64,000 nt of DNA from Hippasteria phrygiana (taxonomy: Eukaryota; Echinodermata; Asteroidea; Valvatida; Goniasteridae). A program made the position numbers and the translations under genes. The DNA lies in assembly GCA_037893225.1 (NCBI GenBank), contig JAZGUH010000005.1, forward strand, positions 2,166,475 through 2,230,474, read 5' to 3'. How positions within the stretch are numbered: position 1 is the stretch's first letter; each line of letters opens with the position of its first letter. Shown piece after piece: positions 13,125 through 24,200 of this stretch. The notes beneath the pieces are model-generated. The model was not told the DNA's origin, did no database searches, and saw only the letters and a program-made list of their open reading frames with translations.

Positions 13125-13735
13125 TTCTTTGTTTGTTTGGTTGGTCGGGTTGGTTGGTTGGTTGGTTGGTTGGTTGTTTGTTTTTTTGTTTGTTGGATTG
13201 TTTGTTTGTTTGTTGGTTGATTGGTTAGTTGGGTGGGTACTGGGTAGTTGGTTGGTGGTTTATTTGTCGGTTGGTTGGTTGGTACTTTGGTTGGGTTTTA
13301 GTTTGTCCGTTTGCTTGTTGGTTGTTTAGTTGAGTGGTTGGTTGGATAGTGCATGGTCTGTTGGTTGGTCATGGCTGGTCGGCTGGCTGTTACTTTGCAT
13401 GATGGTTAATGGTTGGTAGTGGTTGGTTGGTTGGTTGGCCAGTGGGTGGTTTGTGAAGTTAGTTGTTGGTTAGTTGGCGGTTGGTTGTTTGGGTTGGTGT
13501 TATAGGTCAGTTGGTTAATCTGTCGGTCAGTCTCTCGCTTCCTTGTTGGTTGGTTGGTCGTTGGGCCTGGCAGCCAGTCAGCTGTTGGTATGCCAGTTGG
13601 TCTTTCAGTTGGTCGGTGGTTATTCGATAGGTTCAGTGGTTGAATCGTCGGTCAGTCAGTCCGTGGTTGGTCGGTCCGCTGGTGGTTTGTTTGTCTGTCT
13701 GTCTGATCACTCAGATCCATTGATCCATCAAAATC
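13125..13735. repeat. Degenerate (TTGG)n microsatellite region
   Basis: About 600 bp of G/T-only tetranucleotide variants (TTGG, TTGT, TCGG, TTAG), with a pure GGTTGGTTGG core near 13140-13175. The + strand is strongly G/T-skewed. Trp/Val/Leu/Gly-rich frames through it are by-products of the repeat. Confidence 0.85.
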
Positions 13736-14509
13736 ATCTCTTCTGTGGTTGAACTTATAACATCTACCTCGTTTGCCTCTGCGAGCCCTAGCTCCATGCT
13801 CCTTGTCAGTCCTGTCTCTTTTCATTTCCTTCAATTCAGTGGAATCAAATTTACCCCATGTTCTTTGAATCGAAGTTGCGGCATACTCGATTGTTTTCGA
13901 AGACGCGCGCCCAGAATTCGTGATGTCCTCACGCTCCGCAGACTGCCACAGTCAAACGTAGCCGCACTAATTCAAGCACACTTTACAGCACTTCGTCTCC
14001 ATGGCAACGCCCGGGCGATTTGTCCCCATCTTAATGGATTTTCCTTGTCTGATTCCCCCTGATTCAAGGCCAAACGCTTGTAAAACGCCGCGAAATTGAA
14101 TTAATAGCGGAGAAGTATCCTTTTGTGAGAGGGCTAAAATTGCTTCAGTTTTGCCGCGATCTTGACAAAGGAGCCTTAAGTGTGTGTCACGCAGAGATAG
14201 CTGGTCGGTGGTATAGAGAGCTGGGATGAACGAGCGTATGGGGTGATGCCATCAAATCTTCTTCAAGGGCAAACGTGTTCAAGAGTGATTCTACTTCGTT
14301 ATTACGCAATGACATCTTCATTTTCCCACGCGTGCGACGATCGTTCGTATAGGCATCCACGAAGATTCTTAGCGTGGGTCCAATTCGAAAACTGGTTAAG
14401 CAAGGGCACGCATTAATCTGGGTCAAATTGTGGCAGAAATCAAAGTAGGAAAAATGCTATAAGTGGTTGTGAAACATTGATGAATACACAAAAGTAAATG
14501 ATTTGAAGT

Positions 14510-14735
14510 ATTTTATGTTTTACTGATCAGATATTGATGAATTGGTAAATGGATCAGTGATAAATCGACCCATTGATCAACCAATCATTTGTTTGGTTGA
14601 TCTGTCGATCACTTAATTGATCAATAACATCAATAGTTGATCATATGGATTAATTGATAAGTATATTTTTTAATCCAATGATCGATTAATCTATGGATTG
14701 ATCGATCTTTGTTGAACTTGTTGATCGATTTTTTC
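14510..14735. repeat. Degenerate TGATCGAT-rich repeat
   Basis: TGATCA, TGATCGAT, ATTGAT and GGATTAAT variants recur for over 200 bp. The same vocabulary (ATCGATAA, TGATCGATT) builds the triplicated segment at 39724-40190, but I cannot show that the two are related. Confidence 0.6.
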
Positions 14736-15239
14736 TGACACTAAGTGAATTTTGGAAAATAAACAGATGCGGTAATAGAAGTTGCACAGGGCGTTATTGA
14801 GGACAGGCACAAGTCTAAAAGTTTTACCACAACACTTTTCTTATAGAGATTCCACAACAAAATAAATACATGGGACTTGTAGGTTTGCATGGTGGATATG
14901 AACAAAGTAAAGAGGGTTTGCGGTATCACCATGTGAAATTGATCATTTTTGAGTTGTGTGTTTCTGAGAAGAAGCGGTTGTTTTAACTCGACGTTTCGAA
15001 AAGTATGCTCTGTTCGTCATCAGGAGACTGCCGGACTGTAGCTAGTCTAAAATAAATACATTATCAGTATCAAATTTATTGGAATAAACCATCAAGCACA
15101 CAATCACAAAATATGTGATTCTCGTAAAGATATTTTCTTGTGTACAGCATCAGAGCCTTCTCCTTAAAATATTGTTTTCCTTGCAAAGCCTCAGTCACTC
15201 TTGACGATAAAAATCTTAACAGAGCCGATCAGCCCTCCC

Positions 15240-17110
15240 TTCTTGATCTAGCCATTCCGTGACTCCCGTACACAATTACCGTAAATGTAATTTACTCCTC
15301 GCTCTCTGACAAAGAGTGGAGAGAAGCGAAGTTTGGAAGAGTTGGGCCACATTCCTCCCCCTTAATTACCCCCTCCTACTACTCCACTCTGCATTAAGAG
15401 CCCGTCACAACTGAACAGCAAACATTCACTTAAACATCCCCCCTAATTGTTTATCAAGTCCATCACTTCAAAATCCGCCTGGCTCATCGGGAACAACAAA
15501 AGATGAGTTGCTCCCTTCATGCGCGAAACACCGATCTGTCAGGGTTTGTTGAGACTGCAAGGGGGAAAAGAGGGTCTAATGTGGACATCATTGCGTTCTG
15601 ATGGCCCTGTATGAAGAGGATAGAACCTACCCTTGTCAAGCCCCATCACTCACAACGGGGAAGATAAAAGCACAAATTCCCATTCGAGTGTCTTCCCTTG
15701 GTTTTTTGTTCAATCGATGGCCGCTAGCCATTGTCTTAAGCACACATCGCCTTGACGTTAATGGCGGTTGGTGAGATGGATTGAGCGGGCAATCACAGCA
15801 CCAAATGCCGCGTGCATCGGAAGGGTTTCACTGAGGCTTGACTTTGATGCTATCGTAAAGTCAACAGCACGGTTAGTTCGTTGCTAATGGCTGGACATCC
15901 TTTTAAGGCAAAAGTTGACATCTCCCAGAAGGAGAAAATATGGACATCGGGAAGAAAAATGGGAGAGGGAATACACAAGCTAAAAGGGCATCGATCTGGA
16001 ATTATTGTAAAACTTTAATCTACACCAACAACCTATCATCCAGTTACCATCACTTTCAATTTTTGTTTTGCATTCTTAAAGTGTGTTATACAACTACTGA
16101 AAGAAGAAAAAAATATGGTAGTGAGAAGAAAACTACAAATTGCTGATGCGGAATATAAAAAGAAAGTCTGGCACCACTGTCTTGAAGACAGTTTAAAACG
16201 TTAAAAAGAAGGGATTGAGAAGCTTTTTCCAAGAAATTAACATTTCGAAAATGAATATTTAAATCCGCACAGTGCACATGTTTTATCCGAATTGATGTAT
16301 TAGGCCTATGGATCTTTATTATTATTTTTTAAATTCCATTCTAATGTTAAATTAAATGAGCGGAGCAATGGTGGCATAGTAGACAAATTTTGTGTGTAAA
16401 ATCATGATGACACCTTGATTTCCCGAGCTTATCAAAAATGAAGAATCAAGTAGGCCTATAGTACCGTACTCTTTCTGTCACGGAAAGAAAAAAAACTAAC
16501 AAGTCCAAAAATGACCTTAACACTCACAATGATGCAGTCACATTAATCCTCGCAGCGGGAAAACGTTGAAACCATCATCCCATCCCAAGACAACAAACCC
16601 AAATCTTAACACAAATAAAGCCGGTCCTCATTCAAAGCAGAATCCCAGCCTAATATCCCCTCCCTTCAGAAAACCAGATCAAAGCCCCTGCGGTTGTTGC
16701 TTGTCTGCATTCTCCGGGTCATAACCCCCTCCAATCGCCCCTCTCAACGCGGGGGTCAAAAACTAGATCAACCCGACGACAGACCCCTTCGCCCGGCAAA
16801 GCTTCCGCTCACCCCCGCTCCGTGACTCCACCACGCGGGGAAACACTGTCCCCTCGCCCCGTGTAATTTCCACGGCGGCCCGGTTAATTTCCCCGTTGCC
16901 GCTCTGTCCCGAACGTGTTATTGTATACTTAGGCTGAGGCTGTGATGTGTTGACGCGGGATTTGGGGTGATGAGGTCTGAATTTTGGTCCCGGCACCTTA
17001 ATTCTCAATAGGCTGATTACAGGGAAGGCGATCCGGCCGTTGATTTAGCGGGTTTACGGGGGGTCATTTGGCTCTCGCCCGCTCCAATCTGACCCATGTC
17101 ATGTTCTGAA
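15240..17110. promoter_or_regulatory. Candidate cis-regulatory tract
   Basis: Two unique, non-repetitive, GC-balanced segments (about 15240-15900 and 16540-17110) have many homeodomain-type ATTA/TAAT cores, GATAA motifs and no convincing open frame. They stand out from the A/T-rich, repeat-rich flanks. Long upstream enhancer fields are typical of developmental transcription-factor genes such as Islet. Function here is inferred only. Confidence 0.25.
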
Positions 17111-17421
17111 AGTTAGAGAAAATATTGACAGGGTTTAGGAAAACTTGGTTTTGTTTTTCCTGCATTAACCCAGAATAGGGGATGTCCATACCTAACCACA
17201 ATGACTGCAACTCGAGCCCCTATAAGTATTGTATGTGCCAGTTTCAAAATGTACGTCTATGAATGATATAATCTGCCTGTTATATACAAGGCACTTCGAA
17301 GTTTACGGAGTCCATGCTTTCCGGGTCTGGACCATTGCGAATTCCTATTGGATTAAAACACTTCAGTAAACATGAAAGAGTTAACGCTAGAGGGCGCTGC
17401 ATAGCAACCTCCTGAAGTTAA

Positions 17422-18023
17422 AGGGACACATTGCCTTCAAATGTCATGAAATTTTGCTGTTTGGAAATGTTCCCCTTTTTTATAAGAGTTGTTCATGCAA
17501 AAAAACACGTATAATGTGTTGTAATTAGTGAGTAGTGATTACAAAACAAAAAATTGGCCTCTGACCCCTGACATCTGACCCGCGAAACATAGCCTTATTT
17601 CCAGTAGTAAATACCACCGTCTAAATAATGCGCAAAATACGCTGTAAGAGTCTTTAGGCTGGCGCCGCAGCCAGTGGCCCTGTAAACCTATCAGATGATC
17701 GCCAGGTACCATTCTCTACCTCGCGACACATATCGCCAGTGCTGCGCACCGTGCCACAGTACATAAAAATGGATCAACAGAACGTACTTCAACCAGCTGC
17801 GACTGGAAATACGACTGGTGAACACGGTCCGCCATTTTGTGGAGTCAAAAATTTGGTTCTACAAAATGGCAGACCGTTATTTGTCACGAAATTTAACAAA
17901 AAACACGCAATTTGAAGGGACAGTTATGTGAATCTTTATATTCTACTTAAAAAAAAAAGCTTCCCAACCATATCCATTTCAGTTTTATGGCCCAAATCGC
18001 AAAATCCAAAGCAATGTGTCCCT
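17422..18023. mobile_element. Non-autonomous DNA transposon, TTAA target site
   Basis: The left end AGGGACACATTGCCTT (from 17422) is matched by the inverted right end AAAGCAATGTGTCCCT (to 18023). Direct TTAA copies flank it at 17418-17421 and 18024-18027. The 602-bp interior has no transposase and contains an internal inverted GCCATTTTGT / ACAAAATGGC pair near 17832-17872. TTAA duplications are known from the piggyBac and Kolobok superfamilies. The 5'-AGGG terminus is closer to the Kolobok style than to piggyBac's CCC ends. Confidence 0.7.
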
Positions 18024-18027
18024 TTAA

Positions 18028-19867
18028 CGTTCTCAGACCACGTGACCAAACCAGGTTTGGTTACTGTGGCTGGACGCTTGACAAGCATATCTATCTCCAG
18101 CAAACATCGAGACCCCGAGACAGTGTCACTGTCACCATAGAGCGGTTCTTGCTCCGTGCTGTCATCAATCAAAAATGGAAAACTTCCCCGGTATTCGAAA
18201 GTTAGTCCGCGGTGCCTGGGACCGCCCGCCCGGGCCCAAATTGGCTGCTTGTTTAGCAATTTAGCCAGACACTTTCGTAATAGCATGTAATAGCTTCCCC
18301 GCCGTGCACTATTGGCGCAGCTCTTAATCGTTTTTTTTAAGCTGCTGATAGCACGCGTGTGCCACTGAAATCCACACAAATTTAGATCTCAACGGGGGCG
18401 TGGCGGGGTGTCTGCTCGTTCCTACTTCACAAACGGTTGTCATAAGAGGCGCATTGGACTAGGGCACACTTGCGTGATTTTATAGTTTGATGCTGTGCAA
18501 TAAAGTTTTGAAACAAAAATACTCAGGTCTCTGTAAAATGCACTCTAACAAATACTCGTTAAATCATAGAGGAAGGAACACTGACCTTGGTTTGGGTTGT
18601 TGTTTCATATCTGTTTGACGAAGAATAAAATAAATACAATAATGAGACGAGGGAACAGGATAATAAGCCTATGGATGTACAACTTAAGATCTCCCTTACA
18701 CTACAGGAGGCACAGCCGATTTTGTGAAGTACTTGAACAAGCCAGCTTATTTTCACATTGGAGCCTTAGTCAAGAAATTGTTTGAAATTGTTTGTACTCC
18801 GTACTGTGAAGATACAGCTGTTGTACTTATGATGACATCATGCTTTGGCTCATCAATTTAAACATATTTCATTAACAACCCCCCACCCCCCAAAAAAGTT
18901 TGAAATTACCCCATGCATAGTTATTAAATATAAAGGACATGGGACACGAAAATGACGCCGCGTCCTACAAGTATTCGCGTTACAAAAAATCATACAGCAT
19001 GGGCCCTTTAATTAGCCACACTTGCTCTCCGTGTTTTAAGCAAGCAATACATTGGGACGATTAACTCCTCAAACAAACCGTAAACAAACCAACTCTCTCT
19101 CTCGTTGTGTTTTTGAACAACGCCGCAGTGTAAACTCTGGTAATACGACTTCTGTTTGCGAGCATTCGCGGATTGGCGGGCACACGCGATAATCCCTGCC
19201 GGACCAGACACGCTGACGACGGTAGGTAAAGTTTGTGCACCCGGATCGGTAAAAAACGAAGGTCGATCCTTCGTTTTTGTGCATCTCTTACGGGTCTATT
19301 GGAGCATAGAGCAAGGAATAACGCCCTCTTGTGTACGAACTGTACAGAGTTTAGGATTGAAACCACCGCCTTTGATATGCCGATTCTCCTTACAATGGTT
19401 ATAACTGTGAACATTTTTTGAACTGCATGGATATTGATTACTAGTTAGTAGTTACTTTAAAGAATGCACCTCTTAAAAAACGAAGATACGCTAATCTTGG
19501 GACGGGAAACCACAAGTCGCATCGAAAGAGCTATATGAGCTTTGCATACAGTTTTAATTAAGATCTAATGGGTCTCTTTCAAAATATAATGACTCCCAAA
19601 TCGGATACCATTTTCCTCGCTTGATGGTTCGCAGTTGGAATCCAAGCCAGGTCGGCTTTCGTCGGCAAATCCCCTTTGTGTTGACGGTGTGGACCAGTGG
19701 ACAAGGTGTGAACTAGCTGTCCCGTCTAGCTAGCCATGCAATGCCTTCTTACAAAGCAAACAAAAGCAGAGTCACCAGGTAGCTCTAGACGATCAACCCC
19801 CGTTGAAAGGCGCGCTCACCCCCGTGAGCACTCCGCCAATCCCCTGCCAATAATTAGTCCGTACTGT
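18028..19867. other. Non-coding block, no gene recognised
   Basis: Only short frames without domains are present. A GGACATGGGAC / GGGCCC pair near 18935-19012 next to TTTAA could be the ends of another tiny degraded element, but the match is weak. Confidence 0.5.
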
Positions 19868-19871
19868 TTAA

Positions 19872-21260
19872 AGAGGAACTAAAACGGCAAAATTTATTTT
19901 GACTTTTTTGACTTTTCCGACAGTTTAAATACTCTTTTAACTGATGGAGATTAGTTTGCAAACGAGAGGAATTTTTTTATTTAAAAAAAGGGTTGTTATT
20001 CTGAACCATTTATCCTGTTTCGCGAAAGCTCATTATGTATGTTAAATGTATGTACGTGACCCCGTGACGTACACGTGTAGAGTCGGTTGATGCTACAGCC
20101 AAACACTATGCATGTACGTACGTGGAGTTGATGCTGCTGAAGAGTTTTTGTCGACCTAACTCCTCCGTTTTCCCGTCTATTTTGTCTAATTTTGATATTA
20201 TTTCAGTATGAGCATGGTTCTGAGATAATCATTATGCCTCGATCGTGTGTAGTTGGGGGTTGCACGAGGAACAGCGACAAAAACCCTGACCTAACCTTAC
20301 TGCGATTCCCAGTGCTGAATGGAGCTCAAAGGCGACAGTGGGTCCGCTTTGTAGACAATACAATATCTGATTTTGGGCTGTCGAAATGGTCGAAAATATG
20401 TGCAGAACATTTCGCCAAAGACTGTATAGATGATAGTGTTAGTATGAAAACTCAGCTGGGTTTGAAGGCACAATTCCGTTTGAAGGCTGGAGCCATTCCA
20501 ACTCTAGGCACCGAGCATTCCAATCGTGCCCCGGACTCACGCGCACCACCGCGACGACGTTGCCTGCGGTTGCCGTCTTGAGCAGCCAGAGCCCCGGCCG
20601 TCTCCCTGTCCACGCTCGCTTGACTCAACATGCATTGTACACGCACGGCACCATATGCCGCATGACTGCATGCGATTGAGTCTGGTACCTTATAACAGAA
20701 ATTGTGTGTATGGTTCTGAGAAGGTGCGGGTCCTTATGAGGGCTGCATAAACAAAGTCGCCAGACTAGAGTATAGCATCAGCTCACACACAACTCACCGC
20801 GCAGGTTCCAATAAAAGCCGACTGCAAACAAAGGAAAGTATGACTCATAACTAGCTTTTCAGCAAGAACAAGCCTACAACCCCAATTCTAAATGTGTCTC
20901 ACAAAGATGTCAACACTTTAAAATATGTTTATCGTAGTGTTACTCCTGAATCATGAGCAAAAAGCACAGCAAGTAATACTAGCCTTAGACAAAAAAATAC
21001 GTACAGACTCTACGTAAAACATTGTCGTATAATACAGTGACGTCATATGTTTCTACACGTATACGTCAATACTCGCGCGATACGGCACGCAGTTGACCTC
21101 GGCCTTTTCTGAATCGAGTCAAAGTGGCTCAGAAAGAAAAGGCTCAAAAACATTTTTTTATTTTTCAGAATCATGAAACTTGTTACATTAGTTTTGGGGA
21201 GGCATAAACTATCAGATAAGTCAAAAAAGTCAAACAAAAAATTGCCGTTTTAGTTCCTCT
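19872..21260 (+). mobile_element. Kolobok-like transposon carrying a THAP ORF
   Basis: Both ends carry AGAGGAACTAAAACGGCAA in inverted orientation, and similarity continues to about 56 bp (19872-19927 against 21205-21260). Weaker similarity continues for perhaps 200 bp inwards, including GTGACGTACACGTGTAGA near the left and its inverted relative near 21055. Direct TTAA copies flank the element at 19868-19871 and 21261-21264. The 1389-bp interior encodes a THAP zinc finger at 20234-20581. I recognise no catalytic transposase core, so this copy is probably internally deleted. TTAA target sites combined with THAP DNA-binding domains are features of the Kolobok superfamily. P elements also use THAP but make 8-bp duplications. 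Confidence 0.75.
20234..20581 (+). CDS. THAP-domain protein, transposon-encoded, truncated
   Basis: The 115-residue frame opens with the THAP signature: C5 and C10, then C56 and H59 (C2CH zinc ligands), with invariant P26, W36, F60 and the final A-x-P-T motif at residues 87-90. Spacing of C5, C10, P26 and W36 is that of typical THAP domains. The Met at 20234 is chosen because the THAP domain starts immediately with M-P-x-x-C. A plausible acceptor (TTATTTCAG) ends at 20206, so an upstream exon may add residues. After the domain there are only about 25 low-complexity, Arg/Pro-rich residues before the stop, so the catalytic half is missing or reached by splicing. An AATAAA occurs at 20810. THAP domains bind DNA. 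Here the domain most likely recognised the transposon's own ends. Confidence 0.7.
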   Translation: MPRSCVVGGCTRNSDKNPDLTLLRFPVLNGAQRRQWVRFVDNTISDFGLSKWSKICAEHFAKDCIDDSVSMKTQLGLKAQFRLKAGAIPTLGTEHSNRAPDSRAPPRRRCLRLPS

Positions 21261-24200
21261 TTAATCTTCTTCCAGCACGTCCAACCAACAAAGGCAACCT
21301 ACAACTTCGGTTTTACTTTAAATACAGTTGCAGGAAGTTTTCTCTCTCTCTCTGTCCCCCTCACAAAAAAAGTCATTGACTTGGTTGATTTAATTTGTCA
21401 ATCAAACTGTGCTTTTCAAGGGGTTATTGGGCGAGTAATGAGGTTGATAGATTTTTCGAGCCCGGACAATGATACGGGAGAACAGTAGGGTAGCTAAACG
21501 AGGGGAGGAGTGAATGGTTTTGGCTTTTGTGTGGCAAAACTTCCAGCAGACTGAAAGTGGGGGAACTGTTTGGTCTTTTCTGGTCCAGCTCGGGTGAATT
21601 TGCTTAAGGCTCTACTTTATACTGGATTGGGATTGACATTCAAGCCTCTGTCATGTGGGTTAAGTACTTGCCTAAAACGCGCGGAGTGTTTTTCTTTTTT
21701 AAATAAGATATAAATAAACTCACTCTTCTCCTTATAGTGAGGTATCATTTTAAGTCATTATACGACCGAATGCAATAATCGAAGATAGCCGGATCATACC
21801 GCTCGAAACGTTGAATAACCCAATAAATATTTCAGAACACGTTCATTCTGACTGTCAGTTTTTCATTGCTGCCCTCTTTAACGATGTACCAGTGAGAGCG
21901 CAATTTGGGTGTCACGCGCAAAGTGGGAATCCCATTACTGCGCGGCAAAGTGGGAATACTGATGTACAACTAACGTTTTCATTTAATACAAAATAAAAAC
22001 TCTCGCTAACCTTTTATCTGTAATTGAAATTTTACAGGCAAGGGTAGTGTTCTTAAACAATAATTATCAACAGGGATCCCACATTACGCTGCAGAAAAAC
22101 CAGGGCAAAGTGCAGACGAAGGCAGGTGCCTAAAAGTAATCATTTGAGTATTTTCACATTGCGCTACGACCGAACCTGGCAGAGTTGAAATCATTTTTGA
22201 AACTACCTTTATGGATGACTGTTTTGAATCCATTCCCACATTGCCGGGCAGTATACCGGTCGTGGATTCATAGTAGCGTATCCAGCTTTAAGTTGTACCA
22301 GGGAGGGCAAACAACGTCTGAACCGTCTTAAAACCGTCTTAAAAACACCACTGGTAGCCCTATTTATTGTTTATTTTATGACTCCTCAACTGCCGCCAAG
22401 TGTGGATGTGACATTGACCATGGGTAAAGAATTCAGAAAATCACAGTGTGGTTTGTGCTCAGTTCACACCACACAACAGACAAAAAGGGTTTTCACTATT
22501 AAGAACAACGAAGCATACCGGTATAGGTCCTTGAACTTTACAGATATTATGTAAGCACACAATTGCTGGCTCTGTTTATTTCACGGAGAGTGAAACAACT
22601 ACGCAAGGCCCCGACAGAAAAAGCGCAGACTGAAGTACAAGTTGATGAAAAGATAACACGACTAATATGGAAGTAGAAACAACACTGACATGTCGAAAGT
22701 TTTCCTTGCCGTGATCAACGACACCACTCCAGCTTCTGGCCGCTGAGTCGCCACGCGAGTAGAAGTAACAAACCCCGGCCTCCCCCGGAGCTGGGGTTAC
22801 ACACATGCCTGGCTGGACCCCGCGTACGGCCCGGGCTGTTACTCATCAAACCCTGGCGGCTCCCGTGCAACGGGCACCGCGCCGGCCCCAGCTAGGCGGG
22901 GGCACACCGGCGGGGCGACCCATGGGCCATCTGGTGAGTTTCGGTAGCTGCCGTACCAAAGGTCCGTGACATCTGTCAGATATTGGGAAATGGTGCATGC
23001 ATCTATCCACCCCGCGCTGCTATACAAAAACTCTGATTTTTGTTCACCATCGAATGTTATCCCACTGCACTAACATTTACAATGTTTCATGTAACTCCAC
23101 AGTAGAGATGACTTGTTTGTATAAACTGGCCCGCTTTTCACTAATCATGACGGCGTGTTAAGTGAAAAGTCACGTACGGACATTGAACAATACGAAAGAA
23201 GCATAGTTCGAGCATTACAAGACTCCCAATGGATTCTTCTACATTTTTGTTGTTTTTAACTTGAATATGCAGCATACGCGTGCTGGGTTGTTTTACGATC
23301 AATTTAGCAATCTCTTTAATGTAAATTTCAATATTCATTAGTTTGCCGGCGATGTCATTTTAGGAAACAATTCCATGTCATTGTCAAAGTTGATTCGCGC
23401 ATAAACTTGTCTTAATTTTGTGATTTCTCCTGTAGGTCAAAGATGTCAAAAAGTCCGTCAGGTTCCTACAGGGCATCATGATATTACCGTGGAGTTGATC
23501 CAGTATTAAAGGTACCAGCCTATGACACGTAGGAGGCATTGCCTTTACATGTAGGCCTTTGTATGATAACCTTTGACCTGGCAAAACGATATAACATACA
23601 ATACAAACAACAGTACGCGTCCAGCATTCATTGGTGTTTTAAAAACCATGCAAAAGGTCTTCTATGTTTGATCCCAAGCCACACCAGACAGACAAAATCG
23701 AAAACTGAAGATGACTCGAAAAATGCACAAGTAAACTTGCGGCCGATAATGATTGGGAATTTAAGTTGCACTTTGAACAAAGATTTTTTTTCAGGAAATG
23801 TTATTTTCTATTAGGGGAGGTGAGCTAGCGAGGTGACATGTTTGCAGAAATTTTGGGGAAAGAAATTAGACTGAATTTTGGAGAAAAAAAATGATGGTCC
23901 CCCAATGTCAAATCCTGGGTGGGTCACTGCCTCCCGCGTCGTTGCACCAATGCCGTAGTAATGGTTATTGTCGATTTTCAAAGTCGCCTGTTTTTGCCAA
24001 GGCCGAAGGTACAGCTCTCATTGGTTGAGATTAAGCTATCTGAATCTGGCGCGTTGCCGGCCGTGTGGTCGCGGTTCTATCGATATCTTGTGTCCATATC
24101 CATCTGGACCGCGTAAAAATACTCTGAAGCTAACCAGGCTTGATAAAGTAGGCGTGTAGAAATGCAATGTCGCGATCCCTTGAAGACAAGGAGTCTGTTC

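Noticed and set aside
12992..13329. Trp/Val/Leu-rich hydrophobic frames resembling a membrane protein
   Set aside because: They are translations of the (TTGG)n repeat; the apparent hydrophobic helices come from the repeat composition.
18936..19012. Very small TTTAA-flanked element
   Set aside because: The end similarity is too short and imperfect to separate from chance.
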